Shown piece after piece: positions 44,848 through 53,849 of a stretch of 64,000 bases of DNA. A program made the position numbers and the translations under genes. The notes beneath the pieces were generated by a model that was not told where the DNA came from, did not search any database, and saw nothing but the letters and a program-made list of their open reading frames with translations. This stretch comes from Empedobacter stercoris. GTDB taxonomy: Bacteria > Bacteroidota > Bacteroidia > Flavobacteriales > Weeksellaceae. Location: NCBI RefSeq assembly GCF_020281205.1, contig NZ_JACXZC010000003.1:1-64000 (forward strand). Reading direction: 5' to 3'. Positions within the stretch are counted from its first letter, which is position 1, and each line of letters begins with the position of its first letter.

Positions 44848-45639
44848 TTAATCGCAATAACATGCAGGTCGTCCGAAACTATATGTTAAGGAAATTCCTG
44901 TTAATACATACCAATCTTTATTCGATGTATTTCCAAATATTCTTTTTTTATACTCTTCAGAAGATAAATCTCCATTATCTATTGCTTCAGTAAAATTTGT
45001 TGAAAATTCACCTACATTGTAATCTAAATAATCGACACTTGTATAACGAATACCTGTTTCGAAAGACAAAATCCAACTGTAATTAAACCTTACTTTATAT
45101 CCTACTCCAAAAGGAAGAGATAAATTGGTTTTGTATTTTGATTTTTCTATAATTTTTCCACTTGGGTATTCTGTTGAAACTGTTGAATCATAATCATATT
45201 CTTTGCCTTTTGCTGAAAAAGCCCCTACACCAAAAAATATATAAGGCGATTGTGCTGTTTCTTGATCATCATTGATGTTAAAAAAATTATACTCAAACAT
45301 CAAAGAACCTTCTACAATATTATTTCTGAAATTTTTATTTCTTTCTAATTTATAGTACTCTTTCGAACGATGGTCACTTGCTCCAACTTTTGAATAAGAA
45401 ACATTTGCTCTAAATCCCATTTGTGGATTTATATTAAAACGATACAATGCGCCCACCGAAATAGGGAAATATATTTTTCCACCTGGTTCTGTTTTTGTTG
45501 GCAAAGGATTTATATAATTCGCTTTACCAATATCGCCAATCACATTTGCACCACCAGCAAAAACTCCGAGTTCATGCCTTTGCGCAACTGCTAATTGCGA
45601 AAAACATAGTATAAAAACAAATAAAAATAATCTCCTCAT
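44848..45639 (-). CDS. DUF6089 outer-membrane beta-barrel protein
   Basis: The product has 263 residues, with the signal peptide MRRLFLFVFILCFSQLAVAQ. The mature protein is rich in alternating aromatic strands (HELGVFAGGANVIGDIGKANYINP; FFGVGAFSAKGKEYDYDS; ILSFETGIRYTSVDYLDYNV; WYVLTGISLTYSFGR), consistent with an eight- to ten-stranded outer-membrane barrel. The position between nadK and uppS-bamA is a conserved arrangement in Flavobacteriia and suggests a link to outer-membrane biogenesis, but the function is not known. Confidence 0.82.
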   Translation of the reverse strand: MRRLFLFVFILCFSQLAVAQRHELGVFAGGANVIGDIGKANYINPLPTKTEPGGKIYFPISVGALYRFNINPQMGFRANVSYSKVGASDHRSKEYYKLERNKNFRNNIVEGSLMFEYNFFNINDDQETAQSPYIFFGVGAFSAKGKEYDYDSTVSTEYPSGKIIEKSKYKTNLSLPFGVGYKVRFNYSWILSFETGIRYTSVDYLDYNVGEFSTNFTEAIDNGDLSSEEYKKRIFGNTSNKDWYVLTGISLTYSFGRPACYCD

Positions 45640-45757
45640 ATGTTGTGTTATTTTTTCGGCTTTTGCTTTTTAGTTTCTTTTAAATTCGAACAAATATAAA
45701 CAAAAGTCAATTCAACGTAACTGATTTAACAAAAATTAAGAAGTTTTATTGTAAATT

Positions 45758-46642
45758 TTAATTCCTTTTATCCGAACCCCAAAGCATTTTTTCTCTCAAA
45801 GTTGTGAAATAAGTCGCGTCAATAGCTTCTACAATTAAAATTTTGAAGTCTGCTTTTTGTATGGTTAACTCAACATCAGTTGTTAAAGGAAAGTTACGAG
45901 AATCTAAGGAAAGAAAATATTCGTTGGCACGACTGCGTATTTTTAGGTCAATTTTTTCATTTTCAGACACAATCAATGGACGTACATTCAAATTATGAGG
46001 TGCGACCGGTGTTATCACAAAGTTTTGATTAGAAGGATGTACAATTGGACCTCCACAACTTAACGAATATCCTGTAGAACCTGTAGGTGTCGATATAATC
46101 AAACCATCGGACCAAAAAGAATTTAAAAACTCATTGTTTAAATAAGCATCAACTGTTATCATACTCGTGGTTTCGCGTCGAACAACAGTTACTTCGTTAA
46201 TGGCAAAATTATTTTCAATTTCTACACCATCACTTCTTTTTACTGTCAATAAAGTTCTTGGAATAATATTGTATTGTCCATTGAAAAAACTATCTAATTG
46301 TTCTAACAATACATTTTTATTAATTGTTGCTAAAAAACCTAATCGACCTGTATTGACACCGATAATCGGAATGTTAGAGTCTTTCACTATTGTTGTCGCA
46401 GACAATATTGTTCCGTCTCCTCCAAAACTGAATAAGAACATGACTGATTTGTCAAGATCTTCATAAGAAGTATAGGTTTCTACATTTTCGCTATGAAAAT
46501 CAGTTGTCTCTTTTAAAATTTGAAGAAAGTTTTGTTCAACACAAAAAGTAATTTCATTTTGAACTAAATAATTAATAAATGGTGGAATAATATCCGTTAA
46601 AGACGTACTTGTTTTTTGTCCAAAAAGTGCAACTTTTATCAT
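45758..46642 (-). CDS. nadK: NAD kinase
   Basis: The enzyme phosphorylates NAD to NADP, the only known source of NADP in most bacteria. The 294-residue protein has the GGDGT motif in FSFGGDGTILSAT, the NTGRLGFLATINKN block, and the STPTGSTGYSLSCGGPIVHP motif. Its ATG overlaps the CBS gene stop by one base, so the two are translationally coupled. A 118-bp gap separates it from the DUF6089 gene, where a second promoter could lie. Confidence 0.96.
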   Translation of the reverse strand: MIKVALFGQKTSTSLTDIIPPFINYLVQNEITFCVEQNFLQILKETTDFHSENVETYTSYEDLDKSVMFLFSFGGDGTILSATTIVKDSNIPIIGVNTGRLGFLATINKNVLLEQLDSFFNGQYNIIPRTLLTVKRSDGVEIENNFAINEVTVVRRETTSMITVDAYLNNEFLNSFWSDGLIISTPTGSTGYSLSCGGPIVHPSNQNFVITPVAPHNLNVRPLIVSENEKIDLKIRSRANEYFLSLDSRNFPLTTDVELTIQKADFKILIVEAIDATYFTTLREKMLWGSDKRN

Positions 46643-47298
46643 TAGGTATTCATGTATTTTAATAGTTGTGCATAACGACTTTGTAGAAGTTCTTGCTTTT
46701 CGTCGTTATAAAATTTCTGAATCACTTGATATCCATAACGTTCAAATGTTTCACCAATCGCTAACAAATTGGAAGAGCTAAATTTTAGCAAAACATAAAC
46801 ACTATCTTCTTTGTAACCAACAATCATCATTCCCAAAATTTTTCCATTATTCACTTCGATAATATTAGAAATCGCAGTCATCGACAACTCTTTTTCTGCA
46901 ATAGAAACTAACATCGAGACGCCTTGGGCCGCAACAAAAGGAAATTTTGCTAACGTATTGATTATATCCATTTCTGTAATACAACCAACATAGCGCGATT
47001 GTTCATTGATAATTGGAAGGATATTCGCCTGATTCGTGTACATCATCTGAATAGCATCTAAAAGCGTACTTGATTCCGAAAGATAAAAATGCTCTAAATA
47101 GGAAGTGTAATCCACTTTTTCATCGTTAAGAGATAATTCGATCAAATCTTCATCCGAGATATTACCAACAAAATCCAATCCTTGGAACAAAGGTATATGC
47201 GTCAATCTATTCTCTTGTACAACTTCTAAAAGCTGACTTGGAGAAAAACTAACTTTTCCGGGTTTAACTTCGTTTGATAAATATTCAGTAATATACAT
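46642..47298 (-). CDS. CBS-pair protein with ACT-like C-terminus
   Basis: The cytoplasmic protein has 218 residues. Two CBS motifs are visible: EVVQENRLTHIPLFQGLDFVGNISDEDLIEL at about 25-55, and LLDAIQMMYTNQANILPIINEQSRYVGCITEMDII at about 78-113. The last 90 residues resemble a degenerate ACT-type regulatory fold. CBS pairs usually bind adenosyl nucleotides, so a sensor role with the adjoining nadK gene is a reasonable inference. The -7 box TAAATTTG ends 4 nt before the ATG (47303-47310), suggesting a leaderless transcript for the whole cluster. Confidence 0.85.
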   Translation of the reverse strand: MYITEYLSNEVKPGKVSFSPSQLLEVVQENRLTHIPLFQGLDFVGNISDEDLIELSLNDEKVDYTSYLEHFYLSESSTLLDAIQMMYTNQANILPIINEQSRYVGCITEMDIINTLAKFPFVAAQGVSMLVSIAEKELSMTAISNIIEVNNGKILGMMIVGYKEDSVYVLLKFSSSNLLAIGETFERYGYQVIQKFYNDEKQELLQSRYAQLLKYMNT

Positions 47299-47302
47299 GG
47301 CG

Positions 47303-47310
47303 CAAATTTA
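47303..47310 (-). promoter_or_regulatory. -7 box immediately before the CBS-nadK operon
   Basis: TAAATTTG on the minus strand is separated from the ATG by only four bases (CGCC). Confidence 0.55.
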
Positions 47311-47532
47311 TATATTTTAATACATTAATTCTCTATTTTTAGTCTTAATTCGTTTAAAATCATTTCACCTTAATCAAAATTTAATTAATTTATTTTAAAA
47401 TAATTAGTCAAAATATATTCCAAAATAAGTCTAAAGCGAAAAAATAATTCGATTGATTTCAAATAAAGGTGATTTACAATTTCTTAAACCAAAAGTCTTT
47501 TACGAATTGAGAAAAGATTGGCTTAAATTTTG

Positions 47533-47540
47533 TAGATTTG
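47533..47540 (+). promoter_or_regulatory. Candidate -7 box for the mevalonate kinase-like gene
   Basis: TAGATTTG, 21 nt before the ATG at 47562. A TTG at 47507-47509 is a possible -33 element. Confidence 0.5.
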
Positions 47541-47561
47541 CAAGACCAATTTTAGCGTGGA

Positions 47562-48479
47562 ATGAAAAACCCATTATTTTATGCCAAAATCTTACTTTTT
47601 GGCGAATATGGAATTATTGAGAACTCGAAAGGATTAACAATTCCTTATAATTTTTACCAAGGTGCATTAAAATTTGAACCTTCTGAAATAGCAGAACAAT
47701 CAAATGCTCACTTAAAAAATTATGCAAAATTTTTAGAAGAAAATTTTGCCGATACCTTTGATACAAAATCTTTTTCAGAAGATGTTGCAAACGGCATGTA
47801 CTTCGACTCTAATATTCCACAAGGATATGGGGTAGGAAGTTCGGGCGCTTTGGTCGCAGCTATTTATGACAAATATGCCTTGAATAAAATTGATATCAAT
47901 CAACATCTAAACAAAGAAAAAATAAGTGAGTTAAAAGCGCTTTTTGGAAATTTAGAATCTCATTTTCATGGTAAAAGTTCTGGAATTGACCCTTTGATTT
48001 GTTACATGAATATTCCATTACTAATAAAATCTAAAGACGATATTTCGACAATTGGTTTGCCTTCTGCAAAAGAAGATGGAAAAGGAGCTGTTTTCTTAAT
48101 CAATTCAGGAACTCCTGGAGAAACTGCACCAATGATTCACATTTTCTTCGAAAAGATGAAAAAAGAAGGTTTCCGTAAAACATTGAAAGAGGAATTTATC
48201 AAATACAACAATGCTTGTATCGAAAACTTTGTAAAAGGAGAATACAATCCGCTTTTTGCTAATCTTCAGAAATTATCTGCTTGGGGTTATGAACATTTTA
48301 GACCAATGATTCCTCAAAAATTGGTGGACGCTTGGAAAACTGGAATTGATACAGATACCTATTACCTAAAACTTTGTGGTTCTGGTGGCGGTGGTTACGT
48401 TCTTGGATTTACGCAAGATTATGACAAAGCAAAAAGTTATTTGAAAGACTTTCAGACAGAAGTTATCTACAAATTCTAA
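47562..48479 (+). CDS. GHMP kinase, probable mevalonate kinase
   Basis: The product has 305 residues. The start AKILLFGEYGIIENSKGLTIPYN matches the first mevalonate kinase motif (usually GKxILFGEHxVVxG). The ATP-binding loop is DSNIPQGYGVGSSGALVAAIYDKY, followed by a catalytic-region motif ESHFHGKSSGIDPLICY and a C-terminal KLCGSGGGGYVLGFT. Together with the neighbouring UbiA gene it suggests the mevalonate route to isoprenoids, used by many Flavobacteriia. Mevalonate kinase is preferred over phosphomevalonate kinase on the start motif. Confidence 0.85.
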   Translation: MKNPLFYAKILLFGEYGIIENSKGLTIPYNFYQGALKFEPSEIAEQSNAHLKNYAKFLEENFADTFDTKSFSEDVANGMYFDSNIPQGYGVGSSGALVAAIYDKYALNKIDINQHLNKEKISELKALFGNLESHFHGKSSGIDPLICYMNIPLLIKSKDDISTIGLPSAKEDGKGAVFLINSGTPGETAPMIHIFFEKMKKEGFRKTLKEEFIKYNNACIENFVKGEYNPLFANLQKLSAWGYEHFRPMIPQKLVDAWKTGIDTDTYYLKLCGSGGGGYVLGFTQDYDKAKSYLKDFQTEVIYKF

Positions 48480-48505
48480 TAAAATAATTTATTAAAATAC
48501 AATTT

Positions 48506-49429
48506 ATGAACATACAGAAAATAATCTTAAAAATTTTTGCATTATTTTCTGTTGTTCGTGGTTACAATCTTATTGTGTTAATTTTAGCACAATATCTTGC
48601 CGCACTTTTTATTTTTGCACCCGATGTTAGCCACCGAGAATTGCTAACTAATCCTAAATTAGATGGATTAATACTTTGCTCTATTCTTTGCGTTGCAGCT
48701 GGCTATATTATCAATAATTTTTACGATTTAGAGAAAGACGAACTCAAACGTCCGATGCAAGTATATTTGCAAAAACAAGTTTCGCAAGGCTTTAAATTAA
48801 CTGTTTATATCATTCTTAATTTACTCGCTTTATTTATTGCGGCCTTGATTTCTTGGCGTGTTTTTATTTTCTTCTTCGTTTATCAATTTTTAGTTTGGTT
48901 TTATAGTCACAAGATTAACCGTTTTGCATTGATTAAAAATTTTTATTTGGTTATTATTCGCGTCATGCCATTTTTTGCATTACTCATTTATTTTGACCAT
49001 TTTACATTCAATCTTGCATTACACGCGATATATTTAACCATTTTGCTATTGATTACCGATATCGTAAAAGATTTGAGCTCTCAGAAAGCAGATTTAATTT
49101 ATAATTACGACTCGATTCCAATCAAATATGGAATAGATTTTACCAAAATTTTAATTTCTGGTTTAATTATTATCGAATTAATCATTGGTTTTATTATTTT
49201 GATAAAAAATGATGTGGGTGCTATGAAATATTTTTTTATTGCAGCAAATATTGCATTTACCTTGATTTTACTTATCATTTGGAGAATCAAAACTATGCAA
49301 GAATATAAGATTTTACATTATTTTTTTAAAGGAATGATTGTTGCAGGTGTATTTAGTATCGTATTAATCGAAATAAATCCCTTAACTTTGCAAACTATTG
49401 CGCAAAATTTTAACAAGCGCATAAATTAA
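48506..49429 (+). CDS. UbiA-family prenyltransferase, geranylgeranylglycerol-phosphate synthase-like
   Basis: This integral membrane protein of 307 residues has about eight or nine helices. The two Asp-rich motifs of UbiA enzymes are NNFYDLEKDELKRP (about residues 71-84) and ITDIVKDLSSQKADL (about 181-195). Sequence and neighbours (mevalonate kinase before, a pseudouridine synthase after) match a Flavobacteriia gene annotated as a geranylgeranylglycerol-phosphate geranylgeranyltransferase. The true lipid substrate in bacteria is not certain; menaquinone biosynthesis (MenA) is less likely from context. The gene starts 27 bp after the kinase. Confidence 0.8.
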   Translation: MNIQKIILKIFALFSVVRGYNLIVLILAQYLAALFIFAPDVSHRELLTNPKLDGLILCSILCVAAGYIINNFYDLEKDELKRPMQVYLQKQVSQGFKLTVYIILNLLALFIAALISWRVFIFFFVYQFLVWFYSHKINRFALIKNFYLVIIRVMPFFALLIYFDHFTFNLALHAIYLTILLLITDIVKDLSSQKADLIYNYDSIPIKYGIDFTKILISGLIIIELIIGFIILIKNDVGAMKYFFIAANIAFTLILLIIWRIKTMQEYKILHYFFKGMIVAGVFSIVLIEINPLTLQTIAQNFNKRIN

Positions 49430-49439
49430 TCAAATTCAA

Positions 49440-50408
49440 ATGAATAACAGACGAAATCAATCCAACGACAGAAATTCCCAAGGCGGGAACAATCGTGGAA
49501 AAGGTGGGTCAGCAAGAGGAAATTCTTCTTCACGACCATCTTCAGGGAAAGGAAAACCGTCTTTTGGAGGAAGTAAACCAAGTTTTGGAGGAAAACCAAC
49601 AGAAGAAGGAAAGAAAAGTTTTGGACCAAAAAAGACGTTCAGTAAACCAGGTGAAAAACCTTTTGTAAAAAGGTTAAAAAAAGCACCAGTTGATGACGGG
49701 ACTATTCGTTTAAATAAATATGTAGCGAATGCAGGGATTGCATCCAGAAGAGAGGCTGACGAGTTGATCAAAACTGGAATCGTTACAGTGAATGGTCAAG
49801 TGATTACAGAAATGGGGTATAAAGTACAACCCGATGATGAAGTACGTTTTGATGGTCGTAAAATCTCTTCAGAGAAAAATGTCTATTTTGTATTGAATAA
49901 ACCTAAAGGGTTTATTTCTACTTCAAATGACGAAAAAGGACGTAAAACAGTTATGGACTTAATGGCTAATGCAACTACAGCACGTATTTTCCCTGTAGGT
50001 CGCTTAGATAGACAAACAACAGGTGTTTTATTGTTTACGAACGATGGTTATTTAACGAAGAAATTAACGCATCCAAGTCACGATATTAAGAAAATATATC
50101 ATGTGACATTGGATAAGAAATTAACAGCTAACGATATGGCTGACATCAAAAAAGGTGTACGCTTAATTCCTGAAGGAATTGCAGTTGTTGATGCGATTTC
50201 TTTTATCGAAGGTCGACCAAAAAATGAAGTTGGTATAGAGCTACACATTGGTTGGAACCGTGTTGTACGCCGTATTTTCCAAGAGAAAGGGTATGAGGTA
50301 GAGGCTTTAGATCGTGTTTCTTTTGCTGGACTTACAAAGAAAACAATACAAAGAGGTGAATATAGAAAATTAACAGAATTAGAAGTTAACTTCTTGAAAA
50401 TGTTATAA
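49440..50408 (+). CDS. RluB-like ribosomal pseudouridine synthase with basic low-complexity N-terminus
   Basis: The product has 322 residues. The first 80 are a disordered Gly/Ser/Lys/Pro region (GGNNRGKGGSARGNSSSRP, KPSFGGSKPSFGGKP). An S4 domain (IRLNKYVANAGIASRREADELI) and the catalytic domain follow, with GRLDRQTTGVLLFTNDG and HIGWNRVVRRIFQEKGYEVEALDRV. These motifs fit the RluB/RsuA family; RluB acts at position 2605 of 23S rRNA in E. coli. A second family member, RluF, is at 26177. It is the third gene of the mevalonate kinase-UbiA run and ends at a strong terminator. Confidence 0.87.
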   Translation: MNNRRNQSNDRNSQGGNNRGKGGSARGNSSSRPSSGKGKPSFGGSKPSFGGKPTEEGKKSFGPKKTFSKPGEKPFVKRLKKAPVDDGTIRLNKYVANAGIASRREADELIKTGIVTVNGQVITEMGYKVQPDDEVRFDGRKISSEKNVYFVLNKPKGFISTSNDEKGRKTVMDLMANATTARIFPVGRLDRQTTGVLLFTNDGYLTKKLTHPSHDIKKIYHVTLDKKLTANDMADIKKGVRLIPEGIAVVDAISFIEGRPKNEVGIELHIGWNRVVRRIFQEKGYEVEALDRVSFAGLTKKTIQRGEYRKLTELEVNFLKML

Positions 50409-50431
50409 TAATTCGCTAAAATAGTAAAAAC

Positions 50432-50462
50432 AAAAAAGGCTCAATATTGAGCCTTTTTTGTT
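50432..50462. terminator. Bidirectional terminator after the RluB-like gene
   Basis: AAAAAGGCTCAATATTGAGCC is a perfect inverted repeat flanked by A and T runs. Confidence 0.85.
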
Positions 50463-53225
50463 TTATTGTATTTGCATTCCACTACTTTCTCTATATCGAT
50501 TTCCATCTCCTGTTTTGCTTACTTTTGCTCCAAATTGATTGAGGTTAAAAGTTAATGAAAACATGATGAATTGCGTCAAAATATTGTTACGTTGATCAAC
50601 GACAGACTCTGCATTAATTGTTCGCGTATAACTATTATTTTGGTTCAATAAATCATATACTTTTATTCCAGCTTCTAATTTATCATCAAAGAAACGATAC
50701 ATTAAACTTGTATTCCATAAAAAGAAATCGCGCTTGAAACCTGCTACCATTCTCGAATTATAATTGTAGCTGAAATCATTTGTCCATGTCAAATTTTTAG
50801 GAAAAGTAGAAATCGTTTTAATTCCGAAATTGTGCGTTATATTATTCTGATTGTCAATCGAATAATTCACATATTTAGAATTGGTAAAGTTTAAACGGTA
50901 CGATGGAGAAATTGTTAAATAATCGCCGTAATCCCAATTTAATCTTAGCATAGGTGATAGAGTCGTGTTGTACTGTTCATATTTTACAGCATCCCTAAAA
51001 CCTTGTGTTAATGCATAACTTGCAGATGTACCAATATTAATTCTAAATTTATTGTTTCCTTTTTGATAGTGTTTATTGAAAAAAACATTACCATTTAGGC
51101 GATAATTTCCTTTGACATTTTCGTAAGTTGTTGTTCTTTTATAAATCGAATAATCCATTTCGGTATAATTAACAATATTCGATTCGTTGTAGGTATAGCC
51201 TAAATTTGCATTGAATCCTTGACGTGTTTTTCGATCAAAATTGCTAAACATTAAATTGATTCGATGTGCTTTATTAGGGTTTAAATCAGGATTACCTTTA
51301 AAAACAACTAACGGATCCGTTTCGTCTATAATTGGTAAAACTTGTGAAGTCGAAGCTAAACTTGTTTGATAATTATACAACAAAGAAAGCGAGTTGTTTC
51401 CATTTTGATAACGAATATTACCCGAAATATCTGGTAAAGTTTTGTTTTGTGTCGAACGATAATCAGCTGCTTTAAATATTCCAAAATTTTGTTGATTATA
51501 AATCGTTGCACCTAATCTTAAGGTTGCAGAAATCTTCTTTTTGTTCAATAATAATTGAGTGAATGGATTAAGTTCATTCAGTCGAGTGGAATAAAATCGT
51601 GTCAAATCAGTGTTCAAGTTATCATATTCTCCAGTAGTTTCATTGTAATTTAACGTTCTATTATTGGTTTCAGAATCGGTTAAATTATATGCAGTACCAA
51701 CTGCAATTTTTAAAGAATCAGAAATGGGATAGGTATATTTTACATTAAAATTATACGAATTATCTTTCGAAATATTTTGTTCATTTACATTTCGATAAAT
51801 ATCATCAATCGAATCAGTTGTATATAAAGTTGTAGAATTTATGAATGAATTGCGATCTGTTTTGCCAATCGAAATATCCGAATTAAAGTCTAAATAAGAT
51901 TTATTCTTGAATTGTTGATTAAGTGATAAAATCGTTTTGAAGGTGTTCGAATTTGATTTTGCATCGGATGTTTGGTTCATTTGATTTCTTAAATCTCCTA
52001 AATCTGAATAGGTTTTACTATCCGAAATAGAGGATTTCGTTGATGAAGAATTGTTAAAAGACGGGTAAAAATAGATCTTCGTGTTGTTTTTTGTCCATTC
52101 TAAATTTGTTCCAAAGTTATGACCATAGGTTTCATTTTTTGTTTTAGAATTTGCATCAGATATATACGTGTTTTTTGGAGCAAAGTTTTCGATGTGTTTG
52201 AATTGGTCGTTTTTTGTATAGGAATGATTCAGTCTATAATCAGCACCAATCTTCAAATTATCATTTAATTGATCATTATAATTCAGTCCAATTGATGTAT
52301 TGTTTGTAACACCGTTCGAATTTCTTCTTCCCATTCTGCCTTGTCCTCTCGAGCCTTCTCCATTTGTCATTCCCGAAGACGCAATATCAGTTGAAGAACC
52401 AATTAGACTAATTTTCTTTTTTCCTTTAAAATAGTTTGCCATTAAATTACCTTCGTAATGATTAGCTGTTCCATAACCAGCTGTGGCCTTCAGCATATAA
52501 CCTTTTTTCTTGTCTTCTTTCAAGGTAATATTCAACGAAGATTTATCAGATTTAGAGCGTTCGCCAGAAAATTTTTCGTTTTTCGTTTTATAATCCGAAA
52601 CCTGAATTTTTTTGATGATATCAGCTGGTAAATTTTCTAATGCGACTTTTCCATCTGTTCCAAAAAAAGGTTCTCCATCTATCAAAATTTCATTAACATC
52701 CTTGCCATTTACCGTTATTTTTCCATCTTCGTCCATCTCAAAACCAGGCAACTCATTTAATAGGGTTTCTAAGTTTGCATTTGGTTTTACTTTGTATGAA
52801 TCCGCATTATATTCGATTGTATCTTGTTTTACAACAATAGGTTCTACATTGGTTACAATCACTTCGTCCAAATCATAAATCATTGGATTAATGATAACAG
52901 TACCAAGGTCAATGTTGTTTTTTAGAGACTCAAAACTTTGCTTGAAAACACCTTCTAAAGCATCATCAATAATCAAGTAAACGGGTTTTTCTTGTGGAGT
53001 AAGTTCAAGTTTAAAAACGCCTGATTCATTTGTTGTTGCAGAAACAATTTTTGTCGAATCGGATTGATTACCTAATATAATATCAGCATCAGTTAATGGA
53101 TAATGAAGTCCATCGGTTACTTTTCCTGTAATGGTAATTTTATCTTGTCCAAAAGAGAGTGTTGTGACGAAACTAATAAGAAGTGCAAAAATATATTTTG
53201 TCATGAGATGAATTGATTTCTTCAT
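50463..53225 (-). CDS. TonB-type outer-membrane beta-barrel protein
   Basis: This large outer-membrane protein has 920 residues. The signal peptide ends LSFGQ. A carboxypeptidase-regulatory-like beta-sandwich follows at about residues 30-115 (ITITGKVTDGLHYPLTDADIIL). Next comes a plug-like domain at about 120-225 (DTIEYNADSYKVKPNANLETLLNELPGFEMDEDGKITVNGKDV and ILIDGEPFFGTDGKVALENLP). The remaining 650 residues form a long beta-barrel rich in Asn, Ser and Tyr. It belongs to the Bacteroidetes OMP_b-brl type rather than a SusC protein: there is no SusD partner. The start may be either the first ATG or the ATG at residue 9. Its ligand is unknown. Confidence 0.87.
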   Translation of the reverse strand: MKKSIHLMTKYIFALLISFVTTLSFGQDKITITGKVTDGLHYPLTDADIILGNQSDSTKIVSATTNESGVFKLELTPQEKPVYLIIDDALEGVFKQSFESLKNNIDLGTVIINPMIYDLDEVIVTNVEPIVVKQDTIEYNADSYKVKPNANLETLLNELPGFEMDEDGKITVNGKDVNEILIDGEPFFGTDGKVALENLPADIIKKIQVSDYKTKNEKFSGERSKSDKSSLNITLKEDKKKGYMLKATAGYGTANHYEGNLMANYFKGKKKISLIGSSTDIASSGMTNGEGSRGQGRMGRRNSNGVTNNTSIGLNYNDQLNDNLKIGADYRLNHSYTKNDQFKHIENFAPKNTYISDANSKTKNETYGHNFGTNLEWTKNNTKIYFYPSFNNSSSTKSSISDSKTYSDLGDLRNQMNQTSDAKSNSNTFKTILSLNQQFKNKSYLDFNSDISIGKTDRNSFINSTTLYTTDSIDDIYRNVNEQNISKDNSYNFNVKYTYPISDSLKIAVGTAYNLTDSETNNRTLNYNETTGEYDNLNTDLTRFYSTRLNELNPFTQLLLNKKKISATLRLGATIYNQQNFGIFKAADYRSTQNKTLPDISGNIRYQNGNNSLSLLYNYQTSLASTSQVLPIIDETDPLVVFKGNPDLNPNKAHRINLMFSNFDRKTRQGFNANLGYTYNESNIVNYTEMDYSIYKRTTTYENVKGNYRLNGNVFFNKHYQKGNNKFRINIGTSASYALTQGFRDAVKYEQYNTTLSPMLRLNWDYGDYLTISPSYRLNFTNSKYVNYSIDNQNNITHNFGIKTISTFPKNLTWTNDFSYNYNSRMVAGFKRDFFLWNTSLMYRFFDDKLEAGIKVYDLLNQNNSYTRTINAESVVDQRNNILTQFIMFSLTFNLNQFGAKVSKTGDGNRYRESSGMQIQ

Positions 53226-53263
53226 CTGTTAGACATCTAAATTAGGATAAAGTTTAATTTTGA

Positions 53264-53773
53264 TTAAAGTTTTTTCCAACTTTTATCTGAAATTTTCGAA
53301 ACATCAAAATCAGAAGTAGTGATAAAAAGAGGCGTAATTTCTACAATTCGTTTTATTTGAGTTGTTCTCAAGTTTGATTCTGGGCAAAATGTTTCAAATA
53401 ATACTATTTTTTCAGAGTCAGAAGAGTTTGATTTGTAAAGTGTTTCTTTGATTTTTTTGTCAACTTTCCAATTTGTACAACTTCCAATGTTATAATATTC
53501 AAAGGCTAATAAAGGAAGTAAGCTAAATATAATGCCTAAGATAAATTTCATCACATTCATAAAACTCCAACCATTTTTCTTTTTAATAGAAAGTAGAAAC
53601 AGGATGTAAATGCTGACAGCTGTAGCAAAGGTTAAAATCTTTGGGAATAGTTTTGCAAACTCATGATTCGCAAATTCTAAACTAATAAAATCTCCAATTA
53701 AAAAGTATCCAATAAACCATAAAATAAAAATTGTACAGATGATTAAGATAATATTTCGAAGAGTTTTATTCAT
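53264..53773 (-). CDS. Membrane protein of unknown function
   Basis: The product has 169 residues. Three hydrophobic helices are predicted at about 8-28, 43-62 and 72-92. They are followed by an extracytoplasmic or cytoplasmic domain of about 75 residues with two cysteines (IGSCTNWKVDKKI and FETFCPESNLRTTQI) that could form a disulphide. I do not recognise the family. It lies between the TonB-type gene and mutB on the same strand, separated by 38 bp and by a terminator respectively. Confidence 0.65.
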   Translation of the reverse strand: MNKTLRNIILIICTIFILWFIGYFLIGDFISLEFANHEFAKLFPKILTFATAVSIYILFLLSIKKKNGWSFMNVMKFILGIIFSLLPLLAFEYYNIGSCTNWKVDKKIKETLYKSNSSDSEKIVLFETFCPESNLRTTQIKRIVEITPLFITTSDFDVSKISDKSWKKL

Positions 53774-53805
53774 ATCGCTTATTGGTTTGTGTGGTATAAA
53801 TATAA

Positions 53806-53836
53806 AAATATTCCTGTCAATAGACAGGAATACTTA
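53806..53836 (-). terminator. mutB terminator
   Basis: On the minus strand TATTCCTGTC pairs with GACAGGAATA around TATT, then TTTTTATATTT. Confidence 0.75.
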
Positions 53837-53849
53837 AACTAAAATAGAT